DNA from: Sulfitobacter sp. SK011
Lineage (GTDB): Bacteria > Pseudomonadota > Alphaproteobacteria > Rhodobacterales > Rhodobacteraceae
Length of the DNA stretch: 64,000 bases
Reading direction: 5' to 3'
NCBI RefSeq assembly: GCF_003352065.1
Contig: NZ_CP025803.1
Coordinates: 3,774,001 to 3,838,000 of the forward strand
The position numbers and the translations under genes are program-made. Positions 18,055 to 26,301 of the stretch are shown in pieces; the first letter of the stretch is position 1; every line of letters starts with the position of its first letter. Under the pieces are notes generated by a model, which worked only from the letters and a program-made list of their open reading frames with translations, searched no databases and was not told the DNA's origin.

Positions 18055-18080
18055 AACACATCAGGCAGCGGTTCGGTTCC
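18055..18080 (-). promoter_or_regulatory. Possible ECF-sigma type promoter
   Basis: On the reverse strand GGAAC (18076-18080) is separated by 17 nt from TGTT (18055-18058). This is one base off the GGAAC-N16/17-CGTT promoter of EcfG-type stress sigma factors. It is about 33 nt upstream of the 22-residue peptide gene. Whether this organism has such a sigma factor is not visible here. Confidence 0.35.
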
Positions 18081-18089
18081 AAAAAAGGT

Positions 18090-18983
18090 TCAAACGGTCT
18101 TGGCCGCATCATCGCGCAGCAGCAAAAGCAGCGCCAGTACGGTAAAAGCCACCCCGATCAGCACAATTGAACCGGGCGCGCCCTTGCCCAGCATGATCTC
18201 CCAGACGATGACCCAGCTTGGCGTCAGATAGGTATAGGCCATCACCTTGGCGGACGGCAGGCGCAGGGTGGCAAACTGCAACAGAATGATGGTCAATGCG
18301 GTTGCAAAAAAGGTCACATAAACAAGCGCAATCCAGACCATGTTTGGCAATTTGGCCCACTCAACAGCGACAAGGTCAGACCAGCCATATATCAACAGCA
18401 GCACTGATCCGGCAAGCAAAGTGCCAAAAGTAAACATCACCGCACTTTCGCCCCGGTTCAGGCGACGCACCATGGGTGTATAAATGGCATGGCTGACGCA
18501 ACCAATGAAATAGATCGCTTCGCCCCGGCCCACGTCAAACGCGAGAAAGGCGGCCAGATCCGCTTTGAAGATGACCCAAAGCGCCCCGCAGCCCCCAATG
18601 CTCAGGGCAAGTGCCATGCGCGGTGTCAGAACCTGCCGCAACAGCACCCAAGCAAAGCCCGCCGCCATCAGGGGAACCAGTGTAAAGACAGCCGCCGCAC
18701 TGACGGGTTGCGCGGTTTTCAGCCCCTCAAACATCAGCACAAAGTAAACCGCAAAAAGCCCGCCCAGAATCGCGTACCGCCAGGGTGCTGTGAACCCTTG
18801 TCGGCTCACCGCGCCCCGTGACAAGGCAAATCCGCCAACCAGTACCGTCGCGATACAGAACCGAAGCGTGTTGAAAGCTGTGGGGCTGATATCATTGGCG
18901 ACCAGCGCGCCCAGTGAAAACGACCCTGCAACCAGCGCCGAAAAAGCGAGCATGGCCAGATGCCCCAAGGTGCCAGGGTTCAT
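18090..18983 (-). CDS. EamA/DMT-family transporter
   Basis: A 297-residue inner-membrane protein with about ten hydrophobic helices in two EamA repeats (first around LAMLAFSALVAGSFSLGALVAN, second starting near GRGEAIYFIGCVSHAIYTPMV). Drug/metabolite exporters of this type extrude amino acids or other small metabolites. The ATG (18981-18983) overlaps the stop of the LysR gene (ATGA). An open frame continues upstream to 19088, but that part is LysR coding sequence. Coupling to LysR suggests the regulator controls its export substrate. Confidence 0.85.
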   Translation of the reverse strand: MNPGTLGHLAMLAFSALVAGSFSLGALVANDISPTAFNTLRFCIATVLVGGFALSRGAVSRQGFTAPWRYAILGGLFAVYFVLMFEGLKTAQPVSAAAVFTLVPLMAAGFAWVLLRQVLTPRMALALSIGGCGALWVIFKADLAAFLAFDVGRGEAIYFIGCVSHAIYTPMVRRLNRGESAVMFTFGTLLAGSVLLLIYGWSDLVAVEWAKLPNMVWIALVYVTFFATALTIILLQFATLRLPSAKVMAYTYLTPSWVIVWEIMLGKGAPGSIVLIGVAFTVLALLLLLRDDAAKTV

Positions 18984-19858
18984 TGCGGCCCCTGTTGCAT
19001 CTGTTCCTTGATGAACCGCAGCAAAGCCTGCACTTTTGTTGTGCGGTGCAGATCGACATGGGTCACAAGCCAGATCGGTGCAGCCCATTCTGGCCGCGGT
19101 GGATATATCTCTACCAGACCGGGATCACCCTCTGCCTGTTCTTTGACCAGAAATCCAATGCCGGCCCCGGCGCGCACCGCAACTTCGGCCGCGCGGGTAT
19201 CAGAAGTGCGGTATGATATTGACGATTCCGGCACATTTTCGCGCAGCCATTTGTAATAAGGTGCGCGGTTGTCCAGATCATCTGCCCCGACGAAACGGTG
19301 GTTAGCATAGTCCTTTGGTCCTTCCGGCATGCCGTATTCAGCCACATAGCTGCCACTGGCATAGGCACCTATTTGCAAATCCAGCATCGGCTGCACAACG
19401 TTGTCAGGTTGGTCAGGTGCCAACCCCGCCCGGATGGCGACATGGGCTTCACCATATTCCAGCCGAAACAGCCTGGAGCTGGTAAGATACCGGACAACCA
19501 CATCCTTGTGCTGTTTCTGAAAAGCCGCAAGCATCGGTGCAATCTGCGGCGCGAGAGATGTCAAAGACGTCACAACCAGATCGCCAGACACCTCAGACCC
19601 CCGCCCTTTGATCCGGCCAACCATTTGATTGAACTGGTCATCGGTTGCCTTGGCCACGCGCAAAAGATCCTCGCCAGCCTCGGTGGCAGTGTAACCACGT
19701 GGGTGGCGCTGAAAAAGCTTTACGCCAAGCCGCCCCTCCAGCGCATCAATATGGCGAATGACCGTCGCGTGATGAACACCCAGAACCTCGGCCGCACCGC
19801 TCACCGTGCCCACACGGGCAACTTGGTACGCAGTCTTTATCTCATCCCAATCGTCCAT
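18980..19858 (-). CDS. LysR-family regulator
   Basis: A 292-residue regulator: winged helix in the first 65 residues (DDWDEIKTAYQVARVGTVSGAAEVLGVHHATVIRHIDALEGRLGV) and an effector-binding domain after it. The first helix departs from the common LysR form, as in the subgroup that begins MDDWDEI. The ATG at 19856-19858 with GAGG 8 nt upstream is preferred over upstream Met codons. It is divergent from azoR, a frequent arrangement for redox-responsive LysR/azoreductase pairs, and coupled to the DMT transporter gene. Confidence 0.87.
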   Translation of the reverse strand: MDDWDEIKTAYQVARVGTVSGAAEVLGVHHATVIRHIDALEGRLGVKLFQRHPRGYTATEAGEDLLRVAKATDDQFNQMVGRIKGRGSEVSGDLVVTSLTSLAPQIAPMLAAFQKQHKDVVVRYLTSSRLFRLEYGEAHVAIRAGLAPDQPDNVVQPMLDLQIGAYASGSYVAEYGMPEGPKDYANHRFVGADDLDNRAPYYKWLRENVPESSISYRTSDTRAAEVAVRAGAGIGFLVKEQAEGDPGLVEIYPPRPEWAAPIWLVTHVDLHRTTKVQALLRFIKEQMQQGPQ

Positions 19859-19968
19859 CTGAACCTCATGTGCGCTGGCGAACATAATCTGCGCCATATT
19901 GCCCGTTGAGTTCGCATATACAATAGTCAATTGAAAGGCAGACCCACCTCCTTCTGAAAGGACCTCAC

Positions 19969-20553
19969 ATGACCATTCTACGTATTGATTCATCCGCCAA
20001 TATCGAAACCTCCGTCACCCGCGAACTGACAGACCGCATCATCTCAATTTTGGGGGCAACCGAGGTCACCATCCGCGACCTTGCCAAAAATGCATTGCCG
20101 CAGATCGATCACGCCTGGACCGTCGCCCGCGCCGTGCCCGCAGAGGACCGCACCGATGAACAGGCGAACGCCCTTGCACTATCCGATGCACTGATTGCAG
20201 AAATCATGGCCGCAGATACGATCGTGATCGGCGCACCCGTGTACAATTTCGGCGTGCCAGCGGCCCTCAAGGCCTGGATTGACCTGATTGCCCGTGCGGG
20301 CGTGACGTTTCGTTACACTGAAACCGGGCCGGTCGGCTTGGTTGATGGCAAGCGCGTGATCATCGCACTGGCTTCTGGTGGCACACCGATGGGCTCTGAC
20401 ATGGATTTTGCCAGCGGCTATCTGCGGCAGGTGCTGGGCTTTATGGGAATGACTGACGTGACCTTTGTCGCCGCGGACACCCTAGCCAAAGACCCAAGCG
20501 GCACAATTCTGCGCGCCCATGCGCAGATCGACACACTGGCCGTTGCCGCATAA
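19969..20553 (+). CDS. azoR: FMN-dependent NADH:quinone/azo reductase
   Basis: A 194-residue flavodoxin-like oxidoreductase that reduces quinones and azo dyes by two electrons. The first strand ILRIDSSANIETSVTREL forms the FMN phosphate loop, and GAPVYNFGVPAALKAWIDLIARAGVTFRYTE (about 85-115) is the AzoR active-site region. Length fits the family. The divergent LysR gene, 110 bp away, is its likely regulator. Confidence 0.9.
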   Translation: MTILRIDSSANIETSVTRELTDRIISILGATEVTIRDLAKNALPQIDHAWTVARAVPAEDRTDEQANALALSDALIAEIMAADTIVIGAPVYNFGVPAALKAWIDLIARAGVTFRYTETGPVGLVDGKRVIIALASGGTPMGSDMDFASGYLRQVLGFMGMTDVTFVAADTLAKDPSGTILRAHAQIDTLAVAA

Positions 20554-20627
20554 AGGTCAGGGCGCGGCACACCTTCAGGGTCGCGCCCCCTTTGACAGAA
20601 TTAGCCGTTGCGGCTAAGGCAAATGCC

Positions 20628-21125
20628 ATGAAAGTGACCCGCAATACCCCAGATCAATTGATCATTGCCGATACACCCTGGCTGATCAGCATCGCATTGA
20701 CCTGTTTCATTTTAATCTTCGTCGCTGCCGGCCTTTTGGCAGCAAGTGAAGAACCGTGGTTTGGGTTTCCCTTTGCCACCATTGGTGCCGGGATCGGAGC
20801 GGTCGCCTTCTGGGCGTTTGTCCGGCGGGTGCAGGTTATCATAGATCGCCCAGCCAATACGCTCACGATCCGAAGGCAGTCCATTCTGGGCTATCAAAGC
20901 GTCACACACGCCCTAAGCGATCTGTCACGCGCGGTGGTGGAAACCTCCGTCAGCAACAATCGCTCATCCGGGTCTCGCACACCCATGAGCCGGGCAACAC
21001 TGATCTTTGACACCGGCATGAGCGCAGGCGCGCACCCCATCACCGAAGTCTACACGTCCGGTCAGGGTGCCAGCCGCGCCGCACGCGCCATCAACACCTG
21101 GCTCGGACCCCAGCACAACAGTTGA
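20628..21125 (+). CDS. Hypothetical inner-membrane protein
   Basis: A 165-residue protein with two membrane helices near the N-terminus (LISIALTCFILIFVAAGLLAA and FGFPFATIGAGIGAVAFWAFV) followed by about 100 cytoplasmic residues predicted as beta strands (VQVIIDRPANTLTIRRQS, ATLIFDTGM). It resembles the PH-like or YcxB-type membrane proteins, without firm assignment. ATG at 20628 is chosen over a TTG 36 nt earlier; AAGG lies upstream. It follows azoR by about 75 nt on the same strand. Confidence 0.6.
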   Translation: MKVTRNTPDQLIIADTPWLISIALTCFILIFVAAGLLAASEEPWFGFPFATIGAGIGAVAFWAFVRRVQVIIDRPANTLTIRRQSILGYQSVTHALSDLSRAVVETSVSNNRSSGSRTPMSRATLIFDTGMSAGAHPITEVYTSGQGASRAARAINTWLGPQHNS

Positions 21126-21161
21126 CTCTGCTCCGGTCACAGCCTAAACGCCGCTCAACTC

Positions 21162-21251
21162 CCGGAAGCATTGCCTTCCGGTCCCCGCCTTTTGTGGGGA
21201 TCGCCCTCCGTCAGCGCGTTGCGCCCACGGGGGCAAAACCATTTGGTTTTG
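21162..21251 (+). other. Run of hairpins in the ffh leader
   Basis: The 222-bp gap before ffh contains consecutive inverted repeats: CCGGAAG/CTTCCGG (21162-21181), TCCCC/GGGGA (21182-21200), a GCCC.../...GGGC arm with an inner GCGC-GTT-GCGC around 21203-21234, and CAAAACC/GGTTTTG (21234-21251). No coding frame or SRP RNA core was recognised. Termination of the upstream gene or a structured 5' leader of ffh are both possible. Confidence 0.45.
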
Positions 21252-21347
21252 TTCCCGTTCAAAACGTTTCGGGGGCAATTGTGCATTTACCGCAGGGTTC
21301 CTAAGTTCAGGATACCCCGCAACCGAACCGAGAAAGGGCTTTGCCCC

Positions 21348-22844
21348 ATGTTTGAGAACCTGTCTGAACGCCTGTCGGGCGTCTTTGATCGCCTCACCAA
21401 ACAGGGTGCGTTGTCTGAGGACGACGTCAAAACCGCCCTGCGTGAAGTCCGCGTCGCCCTGCTGGAGGCGGATGTGTCGCTGCCCGTGGCCCGCGATTTT
21501 GTCAAAGCGGTTCAGGACAAGGCCACTGGCCAGGCGGTCACAAAATCCATCACCCCCGGCCAACAGGTCGTCAAGATTGTCCATGACGCCCTGATCGACA
21601 CGCTGAAAGGCGAAGGCGAACCCGGTGCGCTGAAAATCGACAGCCCGCCGGCACCGATCCTGATGGTCGGTCTGCAGGGTGGCGGTAAGACAACCACAAC
21701 TGCGAAATTGGCAAAGCGCCTGAAAGAGCGCGACGGCAAACGCGTGTTGATGGCATCGCTTGACGTGAACCGCCCGGCCGCGATGGAACAACTGGCCATC
21801 CTCGGCGTGCAAATCGGCGTTGACACCCTGCCCATTGTCAAAGGCGAAGACCCCGTCGCCATCGCCAAACGCGCCAAGACCCAAGCAGCCATGGGCGGCT
21901 ATGACGTCTATATGCTCGACACGGCGGGCCGCCTCAGCATCGACGAAGAGCTGATGAGCCAGGTCGAAGCAGTGCGTAACGTGGCCAACCCTCGCGAAAC
22001 CCTGCTGGTTGTTGATGGCCTGACAGGCCAGGATGCGGTGCATACAGCGCAAAACTTTGACGACCGTATCGGCATCACCGGCGTTGTCCTGACCCGGATG
22101 GATGGGGACGGGCGCGGCGGTGCGGCACTGTCCATGCGCGCGGTGACCGGCAAGCCGATCAAATTCGTCGGCCTTGGCGAAAAGATGGACGCGCTCGAAA
22201 CGTTCGAACCAGAACGCATCGCGGGCCGCATCCTTGGCATGGGCGATATCGTCGCACTGGTCGAAAAGGCGCAGGAAACCATCGAGGCCGAGCAGGCCGA
22301 AAAGATGATGCGGCGCATGGCCAAAGGTCAGTTCAATATGAACGACCTCAAGATGCAGCTGGAACAGATGATCAAAATGGGCGGTATGCAAGGCATGATG
22401 GGCATGATGCCCGGCATGGGCAAAATGGCCAAAAAGGTCGAGGATGCAGGCCTTGATGACAAAATCCTCACACGCCAGATCGCCCTGATCCAATCCATGA
22501 CAAAGAAAGAGCGCGCCAATCCTGCACTCTTGCAGGCCAGCCGTAAAAAACGGATCGCCAAAGGTGCGGGCCTGGAAGTCAGCGAATTGAACAAGCTGAT
22601 GAAAATGCACCGCCAGATGTCCGACATGATGAAGAAGATGGGTAAAATGGGCAAAGGCGGCATGCTCAAGCAAGCCATGAAGGGCATGTTTGGCAAAGGC
22701 GGCATGGACCCCAGCCAGATGGACCCCAAAGCATTGGAAGCAGCGGCCAAACAGATGGGCGGCAAACTGCCCGGTGGTCTGGGCGGTATGGGCGGCGGCA
22801 TGGGCCTGCCTTCCGGGCTGAGCGGATTTGCGAAAAAGAAATGA
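21348..22844 (+). CDS. ffh: Signal recognition particle protein Ffh
   Basis: A 498-residue SRP54 GTPase that targets membrane proteins co-translationally with 4.5S RNA and FtsY. N domain 1-90 (MFENLSERLSGVFDRLTKQG), G domain with P-loop GLQGGGKTTTTAKLAK (about 107), DTAGR and TRMDGDGRGG, and a Met-rich M domain from about 310 (MGGMQGMMGMMPGMGKM, and a Gly/Met-rich tail). The open frame extends upstream, but ATG 21348 gives the family N-terminus. It overlaps the NIPSNAP gene by 4 nt and heads the rpsP-rimM-trmD cluster. Confidence 0.97.
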   Translation: MFENLSERLSGVFDRLTKQGALSEDDVKTALREVRVALLEADVSLPVARDFVKAVQDKATGQAVTKSITPGQQVVKIVHDALIDTLKGEGEPGALKIDSPPAPILMVGLQGGGKTTTTAKLAKRLKERDGKRVLMASLDVNRPAAMEQLAILGVQIGVDTLPIVKGEDPVAIAKRAKTQAAMGGYDVYMLDTAGRLSIDEELMSQVEAVRNVANPRETLLVVDGLTGQDAVHTAQNFDDRIGITGVVLTRMDGDGRGGAALSMRAVTGKPIKFVGLGEKMDALETFEPERIAGRILGMGDIVALVEKAQETIEAEQAEKMMRRMAKGQFNMNDLKMQLEQMIKMGGMQGMMGMMPGMGKMAKKVEDAGLDDKILTRQIALIQSMTKKERANPALLQASRKKRIAKGAGLEVSELNKLMKMHRQMSDMMKKMGKMGKGGMLKQAMKGMFGKGGMDPSQMDPKALEAAAKQMGGKLPGGLGGMGGGMGLPSGLSGFAKKK

Positions 22845-23173
22845 TCACCTGCACCGTCAGATATGAAATCGACCCCGACAAATTGGCGGAGTTTGAGGTC
22901 TATGCGAAAGCGTGGCTGCATCTTGTGCCAAAGCTCGGTGGGACCCATCACGGCTATCACATGCCGCATGAGGGGCCGAACGACATCGCCTATTGCCATT
23001 TCTCGTTCCCATCACTCGCCGATTACGAAGCTTACCGCGCAAAGATGTGGGAAGACCCGGAATGCCTGCGCGCCTATGAGCACGCCAAGCGCACAAAATG
23101 CATCCGCCGCTATGATCGTTCTTTCACCAAACCGCTGTTTGACGGCGCAACCGTTGATGCATTGGGTCTTTGA
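22841..23173 (+). CDS. NIPSNAP-family protein
   Basis: A 110-residue dimeric alpha/beta-barrel type protein. The opening TCTVRYEIDPDKLAEFEVYAKAW, the GGTHHGYHMPHEGPND loop and CHFSFPSLADYEAYRAKM are typical of the NIPSNAP family. Function in bacteria is not established. The ATGA overlap with ffh and direct abutment with the following GNAT gene show that it is co-transcribed with ffh. Confidence 0.8.
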   Translation: MITCTVRYEIDPDKLAEFEVYAKAWLHLVPKLGGTHHGYHMPHEGPNDIAYCHFSFPSLADYEAYRAKMWEDPECLRAYEHAKRTKCIRRYDRSFTKPLFDGATVDALGL

Positions 23174-23695
23174 ATGACGCCAGCGCCAATCATAGAAACC
23201 AAGCGCCTGATTTTGCGCGGACCGGAAGCGGCGGACTTTGAACCGATCGCCGCATTCTATGCCGATCCAGAGCGCTCAATGGGCTTTGGTGGCGTGCTGC
23301 CGCGTGATCAGGCTTGGCGCTGGTTTGCCAGCATGATTGGCCATTGGCATCTGCGTGGGTACGGCTTTTGGACCATCACCGACAAATCCGACTGCACCGC
23401 CCTTGGGATCTGCGGCCTCTGGAATCCCGAAGGCTGGCCCGAAGCGGAACTGGGGTGGATCGCTTTCCCGCAGGCGGAAGGCAAAGGCATCGCGTTTGAA
23501 GCGGCAACCGCAGTGCGGCACCACGCCTATACCGTCATGGGTTTCACCACGATGACAAGCAACATCGTACCGGGCAATACGCGCTCCATCGCCTTGGCGG
23601 AACGTCTGGGTGCGGTTCACGAAACGACCTATGACAACATAAACATGGGTACCGAACACTTGTTTCGCCATCCTGCGCCGGCGGACCTCGCATGA
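23174..23695 (+). CDS. GNAT acetyltransferase (RimJ/RimL type)
   Basis: A 173-residue acetyl-CoA-dependent N-acetyltransferase. ETKRLILRGPEAADFEPIAAF is the family start; the acetyl-CoA loop falls in AEGKGIAFEAATAV (Gln/Arg-x-x-Gly-x-Gly variant) and TSNIVPGNTRSIALAERLGA is the C-terminal motif. The start follows the NIPSNAP stop directly. It is followed by a second, related GNAT with a 4-nt overlap; the pair probably arose by tandem duplication and then diverged. Confidence 0.88.
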   Translation: MTPAPIIETKRLILRGPEAADFEPIAAFYADPERSMGFGGVLPRDQAWRWFASMIGHWHLRGYGFWTITDKSDCTALGICGLWNPEGWPEAELGWIAFPQAEGKGIAFEAATAVRHHAYTVMGFTTMTSNIVPGNTRSIALAERLGAVHETTYDNINMGTEHLFRHPAPADLA

Positions 23696-24255
23696 CTGCC
23701 ATGGCCTTGACCCTCCCAACGCTGGAGACAGATCGTTTGATCCTGCGCACGCCGAGACTGCAAGACGCGGAATACTATGTTGCGTACAAGATGTCCGCGC
23801 GCGCCAAATTCACTGGCGGTCCGATTGATCGAAATGCAGCACAAGCAGGCTTTTTCAAGATTGCGGGTCAATGGGTAATCCGGGGCTATGGCCTCTTCAT
23901 GGCCACGACCCGGGACGATCCAGAAACCCTCATCGGCGGCTTTGGGGTGTTTCACCCGCTGAAATGGCGCGAACCTGAGTTTGGCTGGACGCTCTATGAT
24001 GTTGCTGCAGAGGGCAAAGGATACGTCACAGAAGCCATGCGCGCGATCATTCCATGGGCGTGGCCTGTGATGGGTGTGGATACCGCGCAATCGCATATTG
24101 ATGAGGGAAATCACGCATCCGTCGCCGTGGCACGTGCGTTGGGCGCAACATTGGACGCAGAAACCACCCGGATCGAAAACGCCGACGGTGGCGAATTTGC
24201 CGATCACGACACACCCGTAAACATCTGGCGTCACCAAAAGGGAGCGCTCAAATGA
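23692..24255 (+). CDS. GNAT acetyltransferase (RimJ/RimL type), second copy
   Basis: A 187-residue N-acetyltransferase with the same layout as its neighbour: TLETDRLILRTPRLQDAEYYV, GWTLYDVAAEGKGYVTEAMRAI with the AEGKGY acetyl-CoA loop, and QSHIDEGNHASVAVARALGA. Substrate unknown (protein N-termini or small amines are typical for the group). ATGA overlaps on both sides bind it into the ffh transcript. Confidence 0.88.
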   Translation: MTAMALTLPTLETDRLILRTPRLQDAEYYVAYKMSARAKFTGGPIDRNAAQAGFFKIAGQWVIRGYGLFMATTRDDPETLIGGFGVFHPLKWREPEFGWTLYDVAAEGKGYVTEAMRAIIPWAWPVMGVDTAQSHIDEGNHASVAVARALGATLDAETTRIENADGGEFADHDTPVNIWRHQKGALK

Positions 24256-24548
24256 CCGACACAACCACCCGCGCTGCGCAGATCCTCAAAGATCACCGCG
24301 CGTCCATCGACCGTCTCGACGCAATCCTTGTCTATACATTAGGCGAGCGGTTCAAACACACACAGGCTGTGGGGAAACTCAAAGCCGAACACGACCTTCC
24401 CCCGTCCGATCCGTCCCGCGAAGGGACCCAGATCGCACGGCTCGAAGATTTGGCGAAAGAGGCTGACCTCGATCCCGAATTCGCCAAGAAGTTCCTGAAC
24501 TTCATCATCGCTGAAGTCATTCAGCACCACAAATCACACCAAACGTAA
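24252..24548 (+). CDS. Chorismate mutase (AroQ type)
   Basis: A 98-residue all-helical protein: helix 1 ILKDHRASIDRLDAILVYTLGERFKHTQAVGKLKAEHDLP contains the Arg and Lys that hold chorismate in AroQ enzymes, followed by the REGTQIARLEDLAKEADLDPEFAKKFLNFIIAEVIQHHK helices. It would convert chorismate to prephenate for Phe/Tyr synthesis. Short stand-alone length is usual for the class. Located 4 nt inside the preceding GNAT gene and 21 nt before rpsP. Confidence 0.88.
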   Translation: MTDTTTRAAQILKDHRASIDRLDAILVYTLGERFKHTQAVGKLKAEHDLPPSDPSREGTQIARLEDLAKEADLDPEFAKKFLNFIIAEVIQHHKSHQT

Positions 24549-24569
24549 AAACCTAAAGGACTACACACC

Positions 24570-24986
24570 ATGGCTATGAAAATTCGTCTCGCCCGCGGCG
24601 GCTCCAAGAAACGCCCCTTTTACCGCATCGTCGCTGCAGACAGCCGCATGCCACGCGATGGCCGCTTTATTGAAAAGCTGGGCACCTATAACCCGCTGCT
24701 GCCAAAAGACAGCGAAGAGCGCGTGAAAATGGACATCGAAAAGATCCAGGAATGGATTGCAAAAGGCGCGCAGCCCACAGACCGCGTTGCCCGCATGCTC
24801 GAAGCCGCCGGCGTTCGTGAAAAAACAGAACGTAACAACCCCAACAAAGGCACACCGGGCAAGAAAGCCCAGGACCGTGTTGAAGAGAAAGCCGCCAAAG
24901 CAACCGCCGCTGCCGAAGCTGCCGCCGCCCCTGCCGAGGAAGCGCCAGCAGAAGAGGCAGCCGCCGACGAAGCAGCCGCAGAATAA
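24570..24986 (+). CDS. rpsP: 30S ribosomal protein S16
   Basis: A 138-residue S16. The first 80 residues are the canonical domain ([43 protein letters not shown]). The last roughly 45 residues are an Ala/Glu/Lys-rich low-complexity tail ([19 protein letters not shown]), an extension common in Rhodobacterales. It belongs to the rpsP-rimM-trmD-rplS ribosomal cluster. Confidence 0.96.
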   Translation: MAMKIRLARGGSKKRPFYRIVAADSRMPRDGRFIEKLGTYNPLLPKDSEERVKMDIEKIQEWIAKGAQPTDRVARMLEAAGVREKTERNNPNKGTPGKKAQDRVEEKAAKATAAAEAAAAPAEEAPAEEAAADEAAAE

Positions 24987-25004
24987 TCTGAGGCAAAGTC
25001 CGGC

Positions 25005-25634
25005 ATGGAAACATTCTCAGAAGACTTCCGTGCCGGGCTGCACGACCTGATGCGCTGGCGGCGCGACGTCCGCCACTTTCTAACCGATCCCGTGGACGAG
25101 GCATTGATCAGCGAATGCCTCGACACCTTTCATCTGGCCCCTTCCGTGGGCCTGTCAGAACCATGGCGCATCATCCGCGTCGCCTCTGACACCGCGCGTC
25201 AGGCCGCACTTGAGAATTTCAAAGCAGCCAATGCCGAAGCCCTTGCAGGATATTCCGGCGAACAGGCGGCCCTTTACGCCTCGCTCAAGCTGTCTGGGAT
25301 GCAGAACGCGCCCGAACAGATGGCAATCTACTGTGATGAGAGCACTGAAAAAGGGCACGGTCTTGGCGCTGGCACCATGCCGGAAATGCGCCGCTATTCA
25401 GTGGTTGGCGCGATCACGCTGATGTGGTTGACCGCCCGAACGCACGGCCTTGGGCTGGGGTGGGTCTCTGTTCTTGACCCCGTCCGTCTTAACCGTGATC
25501 TTGAGGTGCCGGAGGGGTGGTCTTTGGTCGCTTATCTTTGTCTGGGGTGGCCCCGCGAGAACACCCTGACGCCCGAACTCGAAACCAAAAACTGGGAGGC
25601 CCGCGCCCCCCATCTGCATGTGGAAAACCGCTGA
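25005..25634 (+). CDS. bluB: 5,6-dimethylbenzimidazole synthase BluB
   Basis: A 209-residue nitroreductase-fold enzyme that destroys FMNH2 with oxygen to give dimethylbenzimidazole, the lower ligand of cobalamin. MRWRRDVRHFLTDPVDEAL and LAPSVGLSEPWRIIRV are BluB signatures, as are the GAGTMPEMRRYSVVGAI and LGLGWVSVLDP segments. It complements cobC-cobD at 4.6-6.5 kb. It sits inside the ribosomal cluster, 18 nt after rpsP, and overlaps the next small gene by 1 nt. Confidence 0.92.
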   Translation: METFSEDFRAGLHDLMRWRRDVRHFLTDPVDEALISECLDTFHLAPSVGLSEPWRIIRVASDTARQAALENFKAANAEALAGYSGEQAALYASLKLSGMQNAPEQMAIYCDESTEKGHGLGAGTMPEMRRYSVVGAITLMWLTARTHGLGLGWVSVLDPVRLNRDLEVPEGWSLVAYLCLGWPRENTLTPELETKNWEARAPHLHVENR

Positions 25635-25783
25635 TGTACCGTTTGATCAAACTTGTCGTTGTTCTGGCCATCGGGTTTGGCATTGGCATGTGGTACGAAC
25701 GCTTCCTCATGCGCTCGGAATGTGCCGCCGGTGCGGGTGAATGGACGGGCACGATCTGCGTGGACTCGGAGTTGCTGCAATGA
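25634..25783 (+). CDS. 49-residue membrane protein
   Basis: A small protein with one N-terminal membrane helix ([18 protein letters not shown]) and a short C-terminal tail with two Cys ([18 protein letters not shown]), which could form a disulfide if the tail is periplasmic. The ATG overlaps the bluB TGA by 1 nt and its TGA overlaps the rimM ATG by 4 nt, so it is a genuine coupled gene. No family name is known to me. Confidence 0.75.
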   Translation: MYRLIKLVVVLAIGFGIGMWYERFLMRSECAAGAGEWTGTICVDSELLQ

Positions 25784-26301
25784 CTGAAATGATCTGTGTA
25801 GGTGCCATCGCAGGCTCTTACGGTGTGCGCGGCGAGCTGCGCGTCAAAAGTTATTGTGCGGTCCCGGAAGATATTGAAACCTACACGCCGCTCTGGTCAG
25901 AGGACCGCAGCCGCCAGTTTGCCCTCGCCATCCTGCACCCCATCAAAAACGGCTTTGCTGCACGGATCACCGATGTCTCAACCAAGGAAGAGGCCGACGC
26001 CCTGCGCGGCACTGCCCTTTATGCGGACCGCGACCAACTGCCGTCGCTGCCCGATGATGAATTTTATCACGCCGATCTGATTGGCCTTTCGGTCTATGAC
26101 ACCGGCGGCGTATTGCTTGGCACGGTCAAGACGGTACAGAACCACGGCGCTGACGACCTGTTGGAACTGCAACTTGCCGGCACCTCTGCCACCACGTTTC
26201 TGCCCTTTACAAAGGCCGCTGTGCCAACGGTTGACCTCGCCTTGGGCCGCATCGTGGCCGACCCGCCGCATGGCGTCTTGCCGGAAACGGAAACCAAGTA
26301 A
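25780..26301 (+). CDS. rimM: Ribosome maturation factor RimM
   Basis: A 173-residue 16S rRNA processing factor that helps maturation of the 30S head. [21 protein letters not shown] is the N-terminal RimM signature, and [31 protein letters not shown] marks the PRC-barrel second domain. The ATG at 25780 is inside the overlap with the preceding small gene; a longer frame upstream is not needed. Confidence 0.95.
   Translation: MTEMICVGAIAGSYGVRGELRVKSYCAVPEDIETYTPLWSEDRSRQFALAILHPIKNGFAARITDVSTKEEADALRGTALYADRDQLPSLPDDEFYHADLIGLSVYDTGGVLLGTVKTVQNHGADDLLELQLAGTSATTFLPFTKAAVPTVDLALGRIVADPPHGVLPETETK

Noticed and set aside
21162-21181. SRP RNA (4.5S) near ffh, suggested by CCGGAAG
   Set aside because: The conserved GGAA tetraloop/asymmetric-loop core is absent; the stretch is a simple hairpin.
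21144-22673. Long open frame on the strand opposite ffh
   Set aside because: Antisense shadow of a certain gene; His/Gln/Asp-rich composition and no ribosome-binding site.
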